From: Acanthochromis polyacanthus
Taxonomy: Eukaryota; Chordata; Actinopteri; Pomacentridae
Length of the DNA: 64,000 nucleotides
NCBI RefSeq assembly: GCF_021347895.1
Contig: NC_067113.1
Coordinates: forward strand, 1,988,467-2,052,466
Direction of reading: 5' to 3'
In this document: positions 10,680 to 22,724 of the stretch, one piece after another
How the letters are laid out: each line of letters opens with the position of its first letter
Numbering within the stretch: the stretch's first letter is position 1
Notes under the pieces: model-generated
The model's input: the letters and a program-made list of their open reading frames with translations, nothing else
Told to the model about the DNA's origin: nothing
Databases searched by the model: none
Position numbers and translations under genes: made by a program

Positions 10680-11990
10680 GACAAGTTATTTGCAGGACCA
10701 TTTTACCTGAACAGGGAAACTGTCTGTTTTCAGTTTGACTCTCATACAGTTGTCAAGGAAGATACTTGAGGACATTACAGAGGCTGCATTATCTTTCAAA
10801 GTCACATAAAATAAAAAAGAATTAGTCATGTTCAGAGTACCTGATGAGTCAGATTCGGTTACATCAACAATGAGAGTTTCAAGAAGAAAAAACGTTGTTT
10901 TCTTCTCATCGAAAAATCCGAAGCTCCCACTGAGACAAGGCACAGGCAGGTAGCAGTGTCTATGTTTGACTGGTCATCCTGCCTAAAGCAAAAACTGATA
11001 AAGCACTGAATCTGATCAAAGATGTAAGATATGCACCAGGATGAGTCCAGATTCGCTAACGAATCAGTCGATGAGATAAGAATTGGTGCTCTTTCAAACA
11101 CAAATGAGCAGCTGCTGAGGGTTGGGACACTGTTCACTGCTGGTGTTTGCACTACACTGACAAAGAGGCCTCAGATCAGAATGTAAGCAGCTCACACAGC
11201 TCTCCCTCCTCCTATCAGCTCTCACTGACAGCATTTATACAGAAGGAGACATCATCAACTTGAAGGAAAGTGTCTTTAATGTCTTAAACACCCCAGAGTG
11301 GCCACATTGTGTCTAATTTGTCGGTAACACTGTTGTTTTTCTGACCTGCTCTTTGAGATTTCCGCAGTACCTCAAGATCAAGGAGCGACTTTCATTTTTC
11401 AGTAATGTAAAGATTTCTTCTTTTATGATTCACAGTCTGACTCATTCAGACTGCTGTGTCTACCAAGTGGAGAGGTGGACTGAGGGCAAGGTAACCTAGT
11501 ACGGAAAAACAAACAACAGCTTTACTGTTTATCGAAGAATATACAAGGATTTTCTGATAGAAAGTTTTGGAGAAGCAATTAATTATAAATTTATGGGTAA
11601 TGTTGACAATCTGACAGTTGAGTGAATCTTAAGTATGTTTCAAAGCAGACACTTTGAAAGATATTTGTGGTGAATGAAACGTCTGATGCATAGCAGAGTG
11701 GATAAATTGAAAAACAGCAAGCAGCAATGTGTTTGGGGTTACTCTGTAACTGTATGTCTACCACTCAGTAGAAGTAACAGCTGTGCTGCATAACCCTGTC
11801 AACATTTTCAGTATTGATCAGCCCACCCGCCATAGTGTTCATCTTGGAAGCAGATGAGGTCCGTTTCAGATGCAACCACAGTCTGGAAAACACGTTCAGG
11901 ATATAATAGTTCCTTAAGACAAATCTGTGAAAAGATACAGTTAGTGTCATTGATGCAAACATGATTCATGGTTACAGAATAATAATAACA
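10680..11990 (-). other. gene-poor stretch with weak minus-strand exon-like frames
   Basis: Two minus-strand frames could be exons. One (about 10910-10706) contains LIVDVTESDSSGTL and FLDNCMRVKLKTD and ends at a gtaaaa donor. Another (about 11930-11808) begins after acceptor cttttcacag and runs through YPERVFQTVV to a stop. Codons look reasonable, but no domain is recognised and the two cannot be joined with confidence. A Tc1-like element starts at 11996 immediately upstream. Confidence 0.2.
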
Positions 11991-12639
11991 CATTACAGTT
12001 TTTTCTCAATGGATAAGACACTGTTCCTGAAAAATAGCACACATTTCCCAACACACTGCACATTTTTTTTTATTTGAACACAATTCACAAAGCACTGCAC
12101 ACTTGTGTCAAAAACGCACTTTATTGTCAAAATCTGAGCTCTGTTTTCAAAATGAAGACACTCAAAGCAAAACTAAGACACTGTACTGCTAAATGCAAAA
12201 CACTCTAACACTGTGTTTTCACATGAAGTGTAAAAAAATGATACAGTCCTCAAAAATGACAACACAAATACATCCTATAACTGAATCAGAGGGGCAACTG
12301 CAGTGCTTGACAGTAGATTTCAAAATAAAAAAAAGTTAGACAAAAAAAAAAAAAATCCAGCACTGTATTGTAGACAGTACAGTATGTAAATATTTATACC
12401 ACGTCTGCATCAGTTCTTTCAGCCTGGGGTCTGTTTCACAAAGCAGGTTCAAGAAACTCTGAGTTTAATCCTCAACTCTGAGTTGATCTACTCTGAGATA
12501 GAAAACTCTGAGTTTTCGGTTTCACAACGGCTGATTTGAGTTGGTTTAATCAACTCGGAGTAGTTTCACTCGGAGTTAAGCGCATTCACTGCAACTCTGA
12601 AAAGACAGCATCAATGGAGCCCCGATTCGACGAGTCACC

Positions 12640-13200
12640 ATGGCAACGAGGAAGCGAAAGGCTGCTTTTTTTAACTGGAAATTTTTAACGTGCTCATATG
12701 GCGAGTTTGAACACGTTTTACAGTAAGAAAAAAGTGCAACACCGCTCCAGCTGCAAAAGAGAGAGAGACGGCGTGGAGAACACTGCTGCCGGGTCAGTGC
12801 GTAAGTTTAAATGTAGTCCTTTGTAATCACAATAATATTACAGGGAATAACTGTCTGAATGATAGAATTGTAAGTTATTTCATTTAGGTGAAATCCCACG
12901 TGGGAGAAGCGCACGAGGCAGCAGCTTAAGATGAAATATAAAAACATTGTTCAAACAGGACAGACCTCGGCATTATCTCATGGAGGTACTTCATGTTGAT
13001 CATGTTTTACATTGTAAAGTAGCCTAAATATTAAGTGGCTGTTTGACTGTGCAGTTGTTTTATCCACACATAGCCTAAATGTCTGCATCCATATCATGTC
13101 CTGTTAAATAATGAAGCCTATTTAAACTAACATAGAATTCTGCTCAGCCAACAGAAAGAAAGCAGATGCCTGTAAATCGGGTGGAATAAAAGGTCATGGA

Positions 13201-13274
<74 letters not shown>

Positions 13275-13680
13275 TAGTTCTCTTTTGTGTCACAACAGAC
13301 TTTGTAATTGTAAGTAGTCAACACTCCAAAGATTTATCCAAATGGTAGTTTAAGTTTACTGAAACATGTCACTGATCTAGGATGAAGAGGATGAAACTGT
13401 GTCTGCTGCCTTTACAGAGGGGGATCCAGAAAGGCATACAGAGGTATGTTACTGATAGTTCTCTTCCCATTCACATTTTGGGTGGAATATAGAGTGTGAC
13501 ATTTAGCCTACACTGAAGTATTGCACATTCTCATCTTTTTCAACAGAGCATGGCTGGACAGCAGCAGGATGGTCCCTCAGCTTCCACTGCACAGACTGAC
13601 ACAGTGAGATGGATGTTCAGGAAACACCAGAGCTTCATTCTGTGGAATTCAAGTGCAACTGTATAATTTAATGTCCTCTA
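12640..13680 (+). pseudogene. Harbinger-associated Myb/SANT-like DNA-binding protein, decayed (copy 1)
   Basis: Starts at an ATG giving MATRKRKAAFF, then a region still reading SYGEFEHV, with deletions relative to the copy at 24563. Later exons are recognisable as runs such as AGQQQDGPSASTAQTD at about 13550-13600. In Harbinger elements this partner protein helps bring the transposase to the nucleus and the element ends. Stops and indels make it non-functional. Confidence 0.7.
13203..13269. repeat. (TA)n microsatellite
   Basis: About 33 perfect TA units inside Harbinger copy 1. The corresponding part of copy 2 lacks it. Confidence 0.98.
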
Positions 13681-13916
13681 TGCATTCCCTCTTGTCAGTA
13701 AAACAGATTTACAAACTGCATTTGCTGAGAAAAATCCAAAAACAGATTAGGAGGGCAGATCTGGAAATTGAAAAACTGGAGCACAAGTTAGAGGTGATGG
13801 TCACAGATGAATTATGTTAACTACTGGAACATGAACTGAACCATCTCTTTTATTTGTAGGAAATAAAGAAGACCAAATGAAATGTGTATCGTGTCTTTAT
13901 TTGCTGTGGTGGTGAT

Positions 13917-14997
13917 GATGGTGACTTAAACTCTAAAGTGATTATTGCATACGGTGTCTCTGACTGCTCTGCTGTCCTGGATAGCTGCAGGTGGATGAAG
14001 TCATCATCTGGGTCTTCAGTTTGTAGGGCAGGGTGTTGCTCTCCTCTAATAGTGGTAATATTATGAAGAACAACACATACCACAGTAATATCACAGGCCC
14101 TCTCAGGGGTCACCCTGAGGAGATGTAGGCTCTGGAAACGGGCTTTCAGCAGGTCTGTGGTCATCTCCACCCGGGCTCTGGTCCTGCAGTGAGTCCGGTT
14201 GAAGTTCTGCTGGGGGCCTGGTTCAGGGTCAGGGTATGAGGTCATCAGCCTGGGTTGGCATGGTAACCCCTGTCACCCAGCAGAAGGCCATCAAACTCTC
14301 CTGTAATGTATAGAGGATACATCAGAGCATATTAAAGGAGGGAGACAAGAGAATTCTATTGTGAAAATCTTTAGGCTGCTGACCATGCTGCAGTCTGTTG
14401 CTCAGGTTAGACTCTCCATAAATCCTGGAGTCATGAACAGACCCAGACCACGTGGCCTCCACATTAGAAATGATGTATGCAGCATCACATATGATCTGGA
14501 CAGTGCAGAGAATGACAGATGTTGAACTGTGATGCAGTCTTTAACATTTAGAAACAGTAGTCAGTCTACCTGTAGCCTACCTGCACATTTATGCTGTGAA
14601 TGGACTTCCTGTTCATGATGTGAGGGAGCTGTGATGGGGATGTGTGTGCATCTATGCAGCCAATCACACTGGGAAATCCTAACAGAAATTAAAATGACTA
14701 TTCCCAGTCAGAGGCTGCAGCACAATGTCATTAACAGAATATGATTTAAAATGAATTTAACAGATCTCTACATCATTCACCTGCAATCCTGTGGAACTCC
14801 TCTTTGATGCTCTGACAGGTTTATGTCCATGAAAACCACAATGATGAGTTAAAGTCGTTTCAGGGCCAGGAACACTTTTCTGACTGTCCTGCATACAGTT
14901 GTCTTACTGTAGTGCTCTGCATCTCCGACATTATATGAAAACTTCCATTTGCAAAGAACCGCAGCACAACACACAATATCTGCTGGATGTGAGAGCA
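13917..14997 (-). pseudogene. Harbinger DDE transposase, decayed (copy 1)
   Basis: Four exon pieces are recognisable on the minus strand: exon 1 remnant (about 14997-14782, N-terminus missing), exon 2 (about 14683-14575, still reading [10 protein letters not shown] with the first catalytic Asp, then a 2-bp deletion and a further 14-bp deletion), exon 3 (14495-14384, NVEATWSGSVHDSRI) and exon 4 (from 14300, EFDGLLLGDRGY then MTSYPDPEPGPQQNF in another frame). The exon 4 frameshift after DRGY is identical to that of copy 2. A second frameshift near the C-terminus is unique to this copy. The nuclease is dead. Confidence 0.85.
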
Positions 14998-15510
14998 TGA
15001 CTGGTAATGTAAATGTAAGGACGGATTAGGTTGTTTATGTAGATTATGGACTTAAAACGATTACGAAACGGTACCGCTGAAAAAGATACTTGTCCGGAAA
15101 TGCGAGAACCTTTATGTGCGGTCTGATAACAATCTACCGACGAATATTTAATTATCTGTGCAGTAATGCTGCTCCTTTATCCACTGGATCGTTAATAAAA
15201 GCTGTTCTACGCCAAAACTCGCCCTCTTACTGACTGAATGAATGAGGAAATGAAACAGCATGTGTGGCTGAAAGTGGGCGGAGACAGAGAGAAACTCGAG
15301 GTGTTCTCAGATAAACCTGCTGGCGACCAGGTTCAACTCATAGTCTGTTACTGCGGTAACTGACCAAGAGTTTAAGTTACCCCTCTTTGTGAAACAGGCT
15401 AGAGTTACCCCTCTGTCTCAGGGTTAAGTTACCTCGCTTCGTGAAACGGAAAACTCAGGGTTAACAAACTCAGAATTTTCAATAAACCTGCTTCGTGAAA
15501 CAGGCCCCTG

Positions 15511-15800
15511 GTCAGGTCACAGGACCTCATCAACATCACAAGCTGTGTTTTCTCTGGAAAGAAGGACCTAGTGTGTCTGATCCAGCCCTGACATGCATCA
15601 ACAGAAACATGACCACATGCTAAGACCATTGATTGAAAGAGATTTTCCCAAAGTATGGCTGCTGCTCATATACCTTCCACCTCCATGTAGAGAAGAATTC
15701 TTCTATAGGATTCAGAAAGGGAGAATATGGAGGCAGAAAAACCACAATAATTTGGGGGTTCATATTGAACTATTCCCAAAGCAATAGTTCTCTATGAAAA
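15511..15800 (-). pseudogene. Tc1/IS630-type transposase fragment of copy B
   Basis: The reverse strand encodes the same C-terminal region as copy A: a GWIRHTRSFFPEKTQ frame (about 15590-15540) and, upstream in that orientation, the degenerate LPPYSP-type block about 15750-15660. Frameshifts are present. The Harbinger insertion lies immediately after the first of these. Confidence 0.7.
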
Positions 15801-16132
15801 CTAACATTGTCCCAGATGTATTCATGTGAATCATCAGAATCCAACTGAAAAACTCTCTGGGACAAACACACACAAAACAGAGAAAAAGTCAGTCATGTAC
15901 ATTTTCTGTAATTTTACTAGCACTTGTGAAGCAGAATTATACTTTAGATTTTTTACAGTATTCTCAGAACATTTCTTACTGCTTGTATTGTTCCAGTGTA
16001 GACATGTCACTGAAGTGACAAACAACATTTACATACCATGTAAGATAAACCACAATAAACCTGAAACTATGTACTTTATGCACCATTCTAACCATCTGCT
16101 GACCTCAATAGATTGCATTCTGAACAGCTAAT

Positions 16133-17788
16133 TGTTATGGTCCAGCTCCTGCCCGTACCTCTGTCTCCCCTGTCTGCCATCTTCCCTTCCTGTTTCTCTC
16201 TCCCGGTAGCTCGCCCTCTGTCTGCCTGCACTCTGCCAGCTGATTGCTGCTGGGTGTCAGCTGCAGGCAATCAATCCAAACACAACTCACCTGTTCCCCT
16301 CATCTGCTATTTAAGCTCTGCTCTTCTCACCAGCCTCTGCTGGATCATTGTTCAATAGACTCCCGTGCCATCCCTGACTCTGTCTTCAGCAAACCCAATT
16401 TCCTCTGGACTTCATCAGTTTATGGACCTATCTGTTTTCCCTTTTGTGGATTTTCCCCCCTGGACTCAGTAGTTTGGATGGATTTCAGCCTTGGTTTCTC
16501 CCTCAGTATTAGTTCCCTGAGTGTGAGTACTTCCCCTTAGCTCTTTTGTGTTTTACCATTTGGTTGTCGCTCTGCCTTCTCGGTCAAGTCCTTAGTTTGT
16601 AGTAGTGTTGATTTTGGTAAAAAAAAAAACCTTTTCTAATGATGGTGAGAGTAAGCCTCATGAGGCATTGAACCACTTGAGCCAATTGGTTCGAGAAAGG
16701 GTTCATTTCCTGAAGCTTCATGAGCACATGAAACCACCTACTGGTCAAGTGTATAATCACAGGCAGCTGTATCTGAACCACATGCCTGATGCATTGAATC
16801 ATTGTTTGTTATGGCTGTTGGGAATGAGTATGTAAACCAAAAAAAAATGTATGATCAAATAATTTCTATAGATGAATGATCGCATATGTGTATAATAAAA
16901 AATGTTTTCATGTATTCTGTGTGTGTAAATTTCCTCAAAATGGTAATATCATAATGTAGCAGGTTGTGTAATAATGTCTTTCTGTCACCTTCGGAAAATG
17001 GCATGGCCTTATGCAGGCAGAGGACAGTGAAAGTGCTTGTGGAACTAGAAAGATCATACTGAATATGCTTGTGTAACTTAGACTAGGATGTACAAGAAAG
17101 GGGAGATTTTATTCAGAAGTAAAAGGTTTTCAACAGTTTCTGGTTTTAAATGACTCCTTTTTTTGACACACAATAAACACCTCACCTTTGAATAAAATAA
17201 ACGGTGCAAAATACAATTCTTGATCAGCAAACCTAATGTGTCTGTAATGTTAGATTTGGCTTACCTTATTAGGAGTTAAAAAAATCAAAATGTTCCCACA
17301 CGATTTTCCACTTCTTGGTTGGCTCCTTCCTATCACCTATCTTTCTGTCCTCACTCTCCTAAATCTCCAAACTATCTCTGTCTCTCTAAACTCTCCAAAC
17401 TATATAAACACTATCCAAACTCTATCCAGACTATCAAAACTCTATCCAAACTCTCGACTGACCCCAACTCTCTATCAAAAACCCACATTTTGAACGGAGC
17501 CTGAGGGGTTTATTCTGCTGTCAGACCTCTCGGCAAAACCTGAACCGCTTTCCTAAGCAGTCACGTGGTTCAACCAGGCAACGAGGCTTTGGACGTCATC
17601 ATTTTTGGCTCTTCCCCTAAATGAAGCAAGCCTCGATACAGGCTTCGTGGAAACGCCCCCTCCATTACTCGGCACACACTTCGAAGCCTCGGCACATCTC
17701 GTAACATCACTACCCTTTTCCTTTAAACTCCTGGTTGACTATCTATTGTGTCTGCGCCTGGGTTCTCCAACCCCCCCTTTTCGTAACA
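16133..17788 (+). mobile_element. solo LTR containing a hAT-like insertion
   Basis: Starts TGTTATGGTCC and ends TTCGTAACA, bounded by perfect 5-bp duplications ctaat (16128-16132 and 17789-17793). The LTR itself is about 0.55 kb; the central 1.1 kb (about 16600-17712) is a separate insertion. No polymerase or capsid sequence is present. The LTR lies within Tc1-like copy B, so it landed after that element. Confidence 0.8.
16600..17712. mobile_element. hAT-like non-autonomous insertion inside the LTR
   Basis: The right end, gtgccgagg...tagtgatgttacgag read on the minus strand, resembles a fish hAT family, and the left end begins tagtagtgttg. Subterminal gaaccac and cgaggc blocks recur near both ends. 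I could not identify a clean 8-bp target duplication, so the exact limits are approximate. Interior is A/T-rich without a transposase; several AAACTCTATCCAAACT-type units near 17370-17470 form a short irregular tandem. Confidence 0.5.
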
Positions 17789-18156
17789 CTAATGCTGCTT
17801 TCCAGCAAGTTTTATAATGTGCAGTTCATTGGCAAAAGTGTTTTCAGTTTTGACCTGTTGTGTCTTAATTGTGACAGCAGTGTTGGAACAGCGTCCCGAT
17901 TCTGCTTTCTAGTGTTCAATTTTTGAAAAATGTGTGCTGAGTGAAAAGGTGTGTTCAAATGAGCAAAAAACAAGTTCAGTCTTTTGCAAAAAGAGCGCAA
18001 GAATTTTAGAAACTGCGTGCAAACCATGAATAGTGTCAAATTTTGGAAGCAGTGCCTTGTTTTTGAGAAATGTGTGCAGTCAGTTTATGGCTGTGTGCAC
18101 TTTATGGAATTTAGTGTCTTATCAATTGAGAAAAGCTGTATTATCTCAGCAGCTCA

Positions 18157-18601
18157 GAGTCAGAAGGCGGGCGTAACTAAGTGACGACAGAGGCGCAATG
18201 ATTCTGACAGAAACAACTGGCGCACAATAAAGAGTTATCTTTCGACTCGGCTTTGGCCACAGCCCTTAAAGATTTGAAGCTAAAATTCAACTTGAAAGAT
18301 AAACAAAGGATGGCACTGAAGTGTTTCATTGAGAAGAAAGACGTATTTGGACTTATGCCGACGGGATATGGCAAATCCTTAATATACCAGTTGGCTCCAC
18401 TGGTTGAGAAGCTAATGGGACTTAGCCACAATCCGCCGGCGCTCTAGGAACTACGTCAGCCTATTCGTTGCGCTGATTGGTTGTATACCTACCCAATTGC
18501 TGCAGAGTGATTTGAAAGACAACCTTTTAGCCCGCCTCCCTCCCTGTCGAGCGTTCCTAGACCCTTGTGTCTTAAGAGCTGCGTCTAGCGCGGCTAGGCT
18601 A
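18157..18601 (+). mobile_element. TIR element (tagcctag family) carrying a helicase exon, left end missing
   Basis: Shares two blocks with the element at 58755-59315: gtcagaaggcgggcgtaac plus the next 60 bp, and ggcgctctaggaactacgtc through to the terminal ctaggcta (18439-18601). Between them, where that copy has unrelated filler, lies a RecQ-like helicase frame. The left terminus is missing and abuts the end of Tc1-like copy B. The other copy has a 9-bp target duplication, which suggests a MULE-like or related transposase. Confidence 0.6.
18237..18447 (+). pseudogene. RecQ-like DNA helicase, N-terminal motor fragment
   Basis: The frame reads LKFNLKDKQRMALKCF, then KDVFGLMPTGYGKSLIYQL, and ends shortly after at a TAG. 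MPTGYGKS is a Walker A (motif I) of superfamily 2 helicases, and the preceding KQRxAL plus the following LIYQLAP match RecQ motifs 0 and I. Motifs Ia to VI are absent. It lies inside the repeat shared with 58755-59315 rather than in a host gene structure, so it is taken to be a transposon-borne helicase exon. Confidence 0.65.
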
Positions 18602-19068
18602 AGATAAGACCACATCCTGGTTTAATGTCTCAATGGAAGACTGATAAGACTTGTCTAGTGGTTCTTTCTCCAAATGTATGTTACTGATCAACAGTGAAGA
18701 CCCTTCTAACCTTTAGAGAGCCCTTTGGAGTTCACTTTTACTTTCTCTACAGTGAGATCATCATTTCTCAGTTATCTGCTGGCAATGCTATGTGTTACTG
18801 TGGTCACTGGTCCATTAGACCAAGAGACTAGAGCATGGTAGTTGAGCTTTTTAAATGCAAGTACTGCAGTTACAATTTAAATATGTTTGTCTTTTAAGGT
18901 GTCTTTGCTCCATTCTAACTTGTAGCTCAGTTTTTAAAAACTAATCGCAAATGACTTGTGGTGTTGTATGATTTTTATCTGCAGGAATAAATGTAACTAA
19001 CTGAAATCAGTTTGTCTAAATTCAAAGGCAAAAAATGGGACTGAGGTGCATTTGGTATACTCCACAAA

Positions 19069-20590
19069 CAGTGTTGGGCAGTAATGTCACTACAAATAGC
19101 GTCGTTAGTAGTTTAACTACATTTTTCTGTAACGACGTGGTAGCGTCGTTTACAAAATCAAAAAACGTTTCAACAGCTTTGCTAATCTTTTGGTCATGTA
19201 GCGAACGCAAAAAGCTACATTTTAAAATGATGAATGTTGAACTGCTTGAAGCAGAGCTTTCTGCTCTGCTGCAGTCTCATCTCACACTTTTAAGGATCAG
19301 ATAGTGACATCCTCTCCAAACGCCGACATGTCTGTGTCGACCAATAGAAGCGGAGGAACTGTTGATGTCGTCATTCAACAATCCCTTCCTGCGACTTCAC
19401 TGGATCCACACACACAGACGCTCGCTTCAGTTCACTGAGAGATGGCAGAGAAGGAGTCAGAGTCACCGTGGCCCTACCTAAATAGTTATCAGTTTTTGTG
19501 AAAAAATGGAGAAAAGTTGTTTTCAGATGCCTACTGTGCCAGCCCAAGGCGAAGTTTCTGTCAACTTCAAAGACGTCAAATACAAATCAGAGAACCCATA
19601 TACAGGTGACTACCGAATATGCACAACCAGCAGCAGTTAGCTAACCACCACATGTCAACCGCAGTATAAGATGCACACACAAACGAGCTACTTTTCAACA
19701 TCTAAAATTCGCGTGGCAGTAAATTAATTAAATTAAGCGTAAGGTTGTGGTGGCAGTGTGTGAATATGTATAAATTGGGGGATTAAATAAACTGATACAT
19801 ATAGGAGGGAAGAGGTATGGGAGAAAACGAGGTAACAGTGAAACCAAAATCTGTCTTCTTCAGTATTACTGTTAACACTAATGAGCAAATGGCTGAAAAA
19901 AATAACAGAAAGGGAAACAAAAGTGATGGCATAAATGATTAAATATCTTAATCTTACACTCAAGACCAAAATTGAGTTAAGTAGTAGTGGATACAGCACT
20001 TTGGGAAAGCATTGAATGATTTTACATAGATATTAGACTTAAGAAATAAAACTTGATTTAATACCCAACGTGAATACCCAAATTATGTATAAAATTGTCT
20101 TACTATAATATTGCTTACTTTATATGGAAATGATATCAAATGTAACCTATTATACCCTCCAATGTAAGTGGTGTGTTAATATAAGCTACTGCAACTTAAT
20201 TATCAGATACATTATGTCTGCAATACAAACTAAAAAGAAAATCAAAACAATGATTTCTAATGTAAAAAGGTTGATTCATTTTAAATATAGCTCCACATAT
20301 TCCTCAGTGTATCAATTTACTAAGTTTGGAGCACTGAGAACAAAAATGATGGTTTAATAATAAACAAGTCAGCATTTTCTTGTCTCCATTTGACTGACTT
20401 CATTAGTCCCTGAAATTTTTTGGTAAGAAAAAAAAGTAACTTGAATGTATTAAGCTACTTTGGCCGTATTGCTGTAGCTTAGCTTGCTACATTTCTGTGG
20501 GTCATAGCTTCAGTGTAGTGAAGCTTGATTTAACACAGAGTAGCTGGTAGCTTAGCTCATTACAGTTTCCAAGTAGCTTGCCCAACACTG
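19069..20590. mobile_element. non-autonomous hAT element inserted in an exon
   Basis: The ends cagtgttgggca (19069) and tgcccaacactg (to 20590) are inverted repeats, bounded by perfect 8-bp duplications tccacaaa (19061-19068 and 20591-20598). That is the hAT hallmark. The 1,522-bp interior is A/T-rich with no transposase. It interrupts the open frame of the surrounding gene family exon, which continues in frame on both sides if the insert and one duplication are ignored. Confidence 0.9.
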
Positions 20591-21414
20591 TCCACAAATG
20601 AGAAATCTGTAACAGCGGGAGTAAACAAATTCCATATTAACCATCACATTCATGACTTGGAAGAACTTCGAGTGGATGAAACAGCAACACTCCTGTTCGA
20701 TTCAAATGTAGAGAAATTCTTAGACATGTAATCACAAAGTGCAGAATATGTGTTGCCTAACCTTGTAAAGCAGGCAATCAAAATTCATACCAAAATGCAG
20801 GAAATGGCAGCATCCTAATTTAATAAAGATACTGAGATATACAGGCTACATATCTGAAAATGTGAAAATCTTAAATCTCAATACAACCTTGGCAATCCAT
20901 TCATATTATCCATATATCTGGAGGGAACATTAATCAGTCTGTGCATCAATTACAAGAACTCTCAGAAGTCAGTCAAATTAATTTGTGTTCTGTTTTTGCC
21001 ATTTTTTGTAATGACACTACCATCGACAAACATTTGTGTATACACTTTTCTCGACAGACTTGATGACCAGGGGCCTATTTCACGAAACAGGTTTAGTGAA
21101 AACTCTGAGTTTCTTAACTCTGAAATGAGGGAAACTCAGAGTTTTCCGTTTCACGAAGCGAGGTAACTCTAACCAGGGAATGCGGGGTAACTCGAGCCTG
21201 TTTCACAAAGAGGGGTAACTTCAACTCGGTCAGTTACCGCAATAACAGACTCTATGACTCTAACCTGCTCGCCAGCAGGTTTATCTGAGAAAACCTCGAG
21301 TTTCTCTCTGTCTCCGCCCACTTTCAGCCACACACGCTGTTTCATTTCCCCATTCATTCAGTCAGTAAGCGAGCGAGCGAGTTTTGGCATCAAATAGTTC
21401 TGCCGTGTGTTACA

Positions 21415-22724
21415 ATGGCATGTCCATTTATTAACGATCCAGTTGACGAAGAAGCAGCATTGCTGCGCGTAGAATTGAATTTGCGTCGGGAGATTGTTTT
21501 CAGACCGCGCATAGATTGTTTGGCCTTTCCAGACAGTTATCTTTTTGAGCGGTACCGTTTCACCTCACAATCTATAACCTATATCCACCACCTAATCCGT
21601 CCTTACATTCGGAACGTTACCAACCGCAGTCGCGCTCTAACATCCCAGCAGATATTGTGTGTTGTGCTGCGGTTCTTTGCGAATGGGAGTTTTTTATACA
21701 ACATCGGAGATGCAGAGCATTACAGTAAGGCCATTGTTTGCAGGGCGGTCAGAAAAGTGTGCCTGGCCCTGAAACAATTTCTCCCGATCTTTGTCGTTTT
21801 CCCTGGGCACAAACCTCTGAGAGCCATCAAGGTGGAGTTTCACAGGATTGCAGGTGAATGATGTAGAGATCTGTTAAATTCATTTTAAATCATATTCTGT
21901 TAATGACATGGTGTTGCAGCCTCTGACTGGGATTAGTCATTTTCATTTCTTTTAGGATTTCCCAGTGTTATTGGATGCATTGATGGCACCCATATCCCCA
22001 TCACAGCTCCATCACAGAATGAAGGCGACTATGTGAACAGGAAGTCCATTCACAGCATAAATGTGCATTCAGGCTACAGGTAGACTGACTACTGTTTCTA
22101 AATGTTAAAGACTGCATCATAGTTCAACATCTGTCATTCTCTGCACTGTCCAGATCATATGTGATACTTCATGCATCATTACCAATGTGGAGGCCAAGTG
22201 GCCTGGCTCGGTTCACAACTCCAGGATTTTTCGAGAGTCTAACCTGAGCAACAGACTGCAGTGTGGTAAGCAGCCTAAAGATTTTCACAAAAGAATTCTC
22301 TTGTCTCCCTCCTTTAATATGCTCTGATGTATCCACTATACATTACAGGAGAGTTTGATGGCCTTCTGCTGGGTGACAGGGGTTACCATGCCAACCCAGG
22401 CTGATGACCTCATACCCTGACCCTGAACCAGGCCCCCAACAGAACTTCAACCGGGCTCACTGCAGGACCAGAGCCCGGGTGGAGATGACCATAGGCCTGC
22501 TGAAAGCCCGTTTCCAGTGCCTACGTCACCTCAGGGTGACCCCTGAGAGGGCCTGTGATATTATAGTGGTATGTGTTGTTCTTCATAATATTGCTATTAT
22601 TAGAGGAGAGCAACACCCTGCCCTACAAACTGAAGACCCAGATGATGAGCCCATCCACCTGCCAGCTATGCAAGACGGCAGAGCAATCAGAGACAACATT
22701 TGCAATCACCACTTTGGAGTTTAA
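21415..22724 (+). pseudogene. Harbinger DDE transposase (HARBI1-like), near-complete but frameshifted
   Basis: Exon 1 (21415-21853) opens MACPFINDPVDEEAALL and covers the N-terminal helical domain. Exon 2 (from 21956) carries [14 protein letters not shown] with the first catalytic Asp; exon 3 (22154-22265) NVEAKWPGSVHNSRIF; exon 4 (from 22349) EFDGLLLGDRGY with the second Asp. After DRGY a one-base deletion puts the reading into HANPG and a TGA at 22402. The remainder (from 22404, with RTRARVEMTIGLLKARFQ, which holds the catalytic Glu) is open in another frame. The exon 2 donor, gcaggtagg in copy 1, reads gcattcagg here and is lost. The HARBI1-like family normally runs about 330-350 residues. 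Confidence 0.88.

Larger units (their letters stand above)
12427..15507. mobile_element. PIF/Harbinger DNA transposon, copy 1
   Basis: Ends gggtctgtttcac (12427) and gtgaaacaggccc (to 15507) are inverted repeats inside a longer subterminal inverted array of AACTCTGAGTT and GTTTCAC blocks. The 3-bp duplication ctg (12424-12426, 15508-15510) is typical of the superfamily. It carries the usual two genes in divergent layout: a Myb/SANT-like DNA-binding protein on the plus strand and a DDE transposase on the minus strand, both decayed. A better-preserved copy lies at 21071-24776 in opposite orientation. Confidence 0.9.
11996..18138 (-). mobile_element. Tc1/mariner-superfamily element (copy B), split by two nested insertions
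   Basis: The end cagttttttctcaatgga (11996) and the end atcaattgagaaaagctg (to 18138) are inverted repeats with TA on both sides (11994-11995 and 18139-18140). It is the reverse-oriented sister of copy A. Subtracting the Harbinger element with its duplication (3,084 bp) and the LTR with its duplication (1,661 bp) leaves about 1,398 bp, close to the 1,370 bp of copy A. This confirms that the three pieces are one element. Confidence 0.85.

Noticed and set aside
10686..10943. Zona-pellucida-like domain suggested by FLDNCM and flanking residues
   Set aside because: Cysteine pattern is insufficient and no neighbouring exons fit. Kept only as an unassigned exon-like frame.
16600..17712. 8-bp target duplication for the hAT-like insert in the LTR
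   Set aside because: Flanks cttagttt and cccttttc match at only about half the positions, so the exact boundaries were left approximate.
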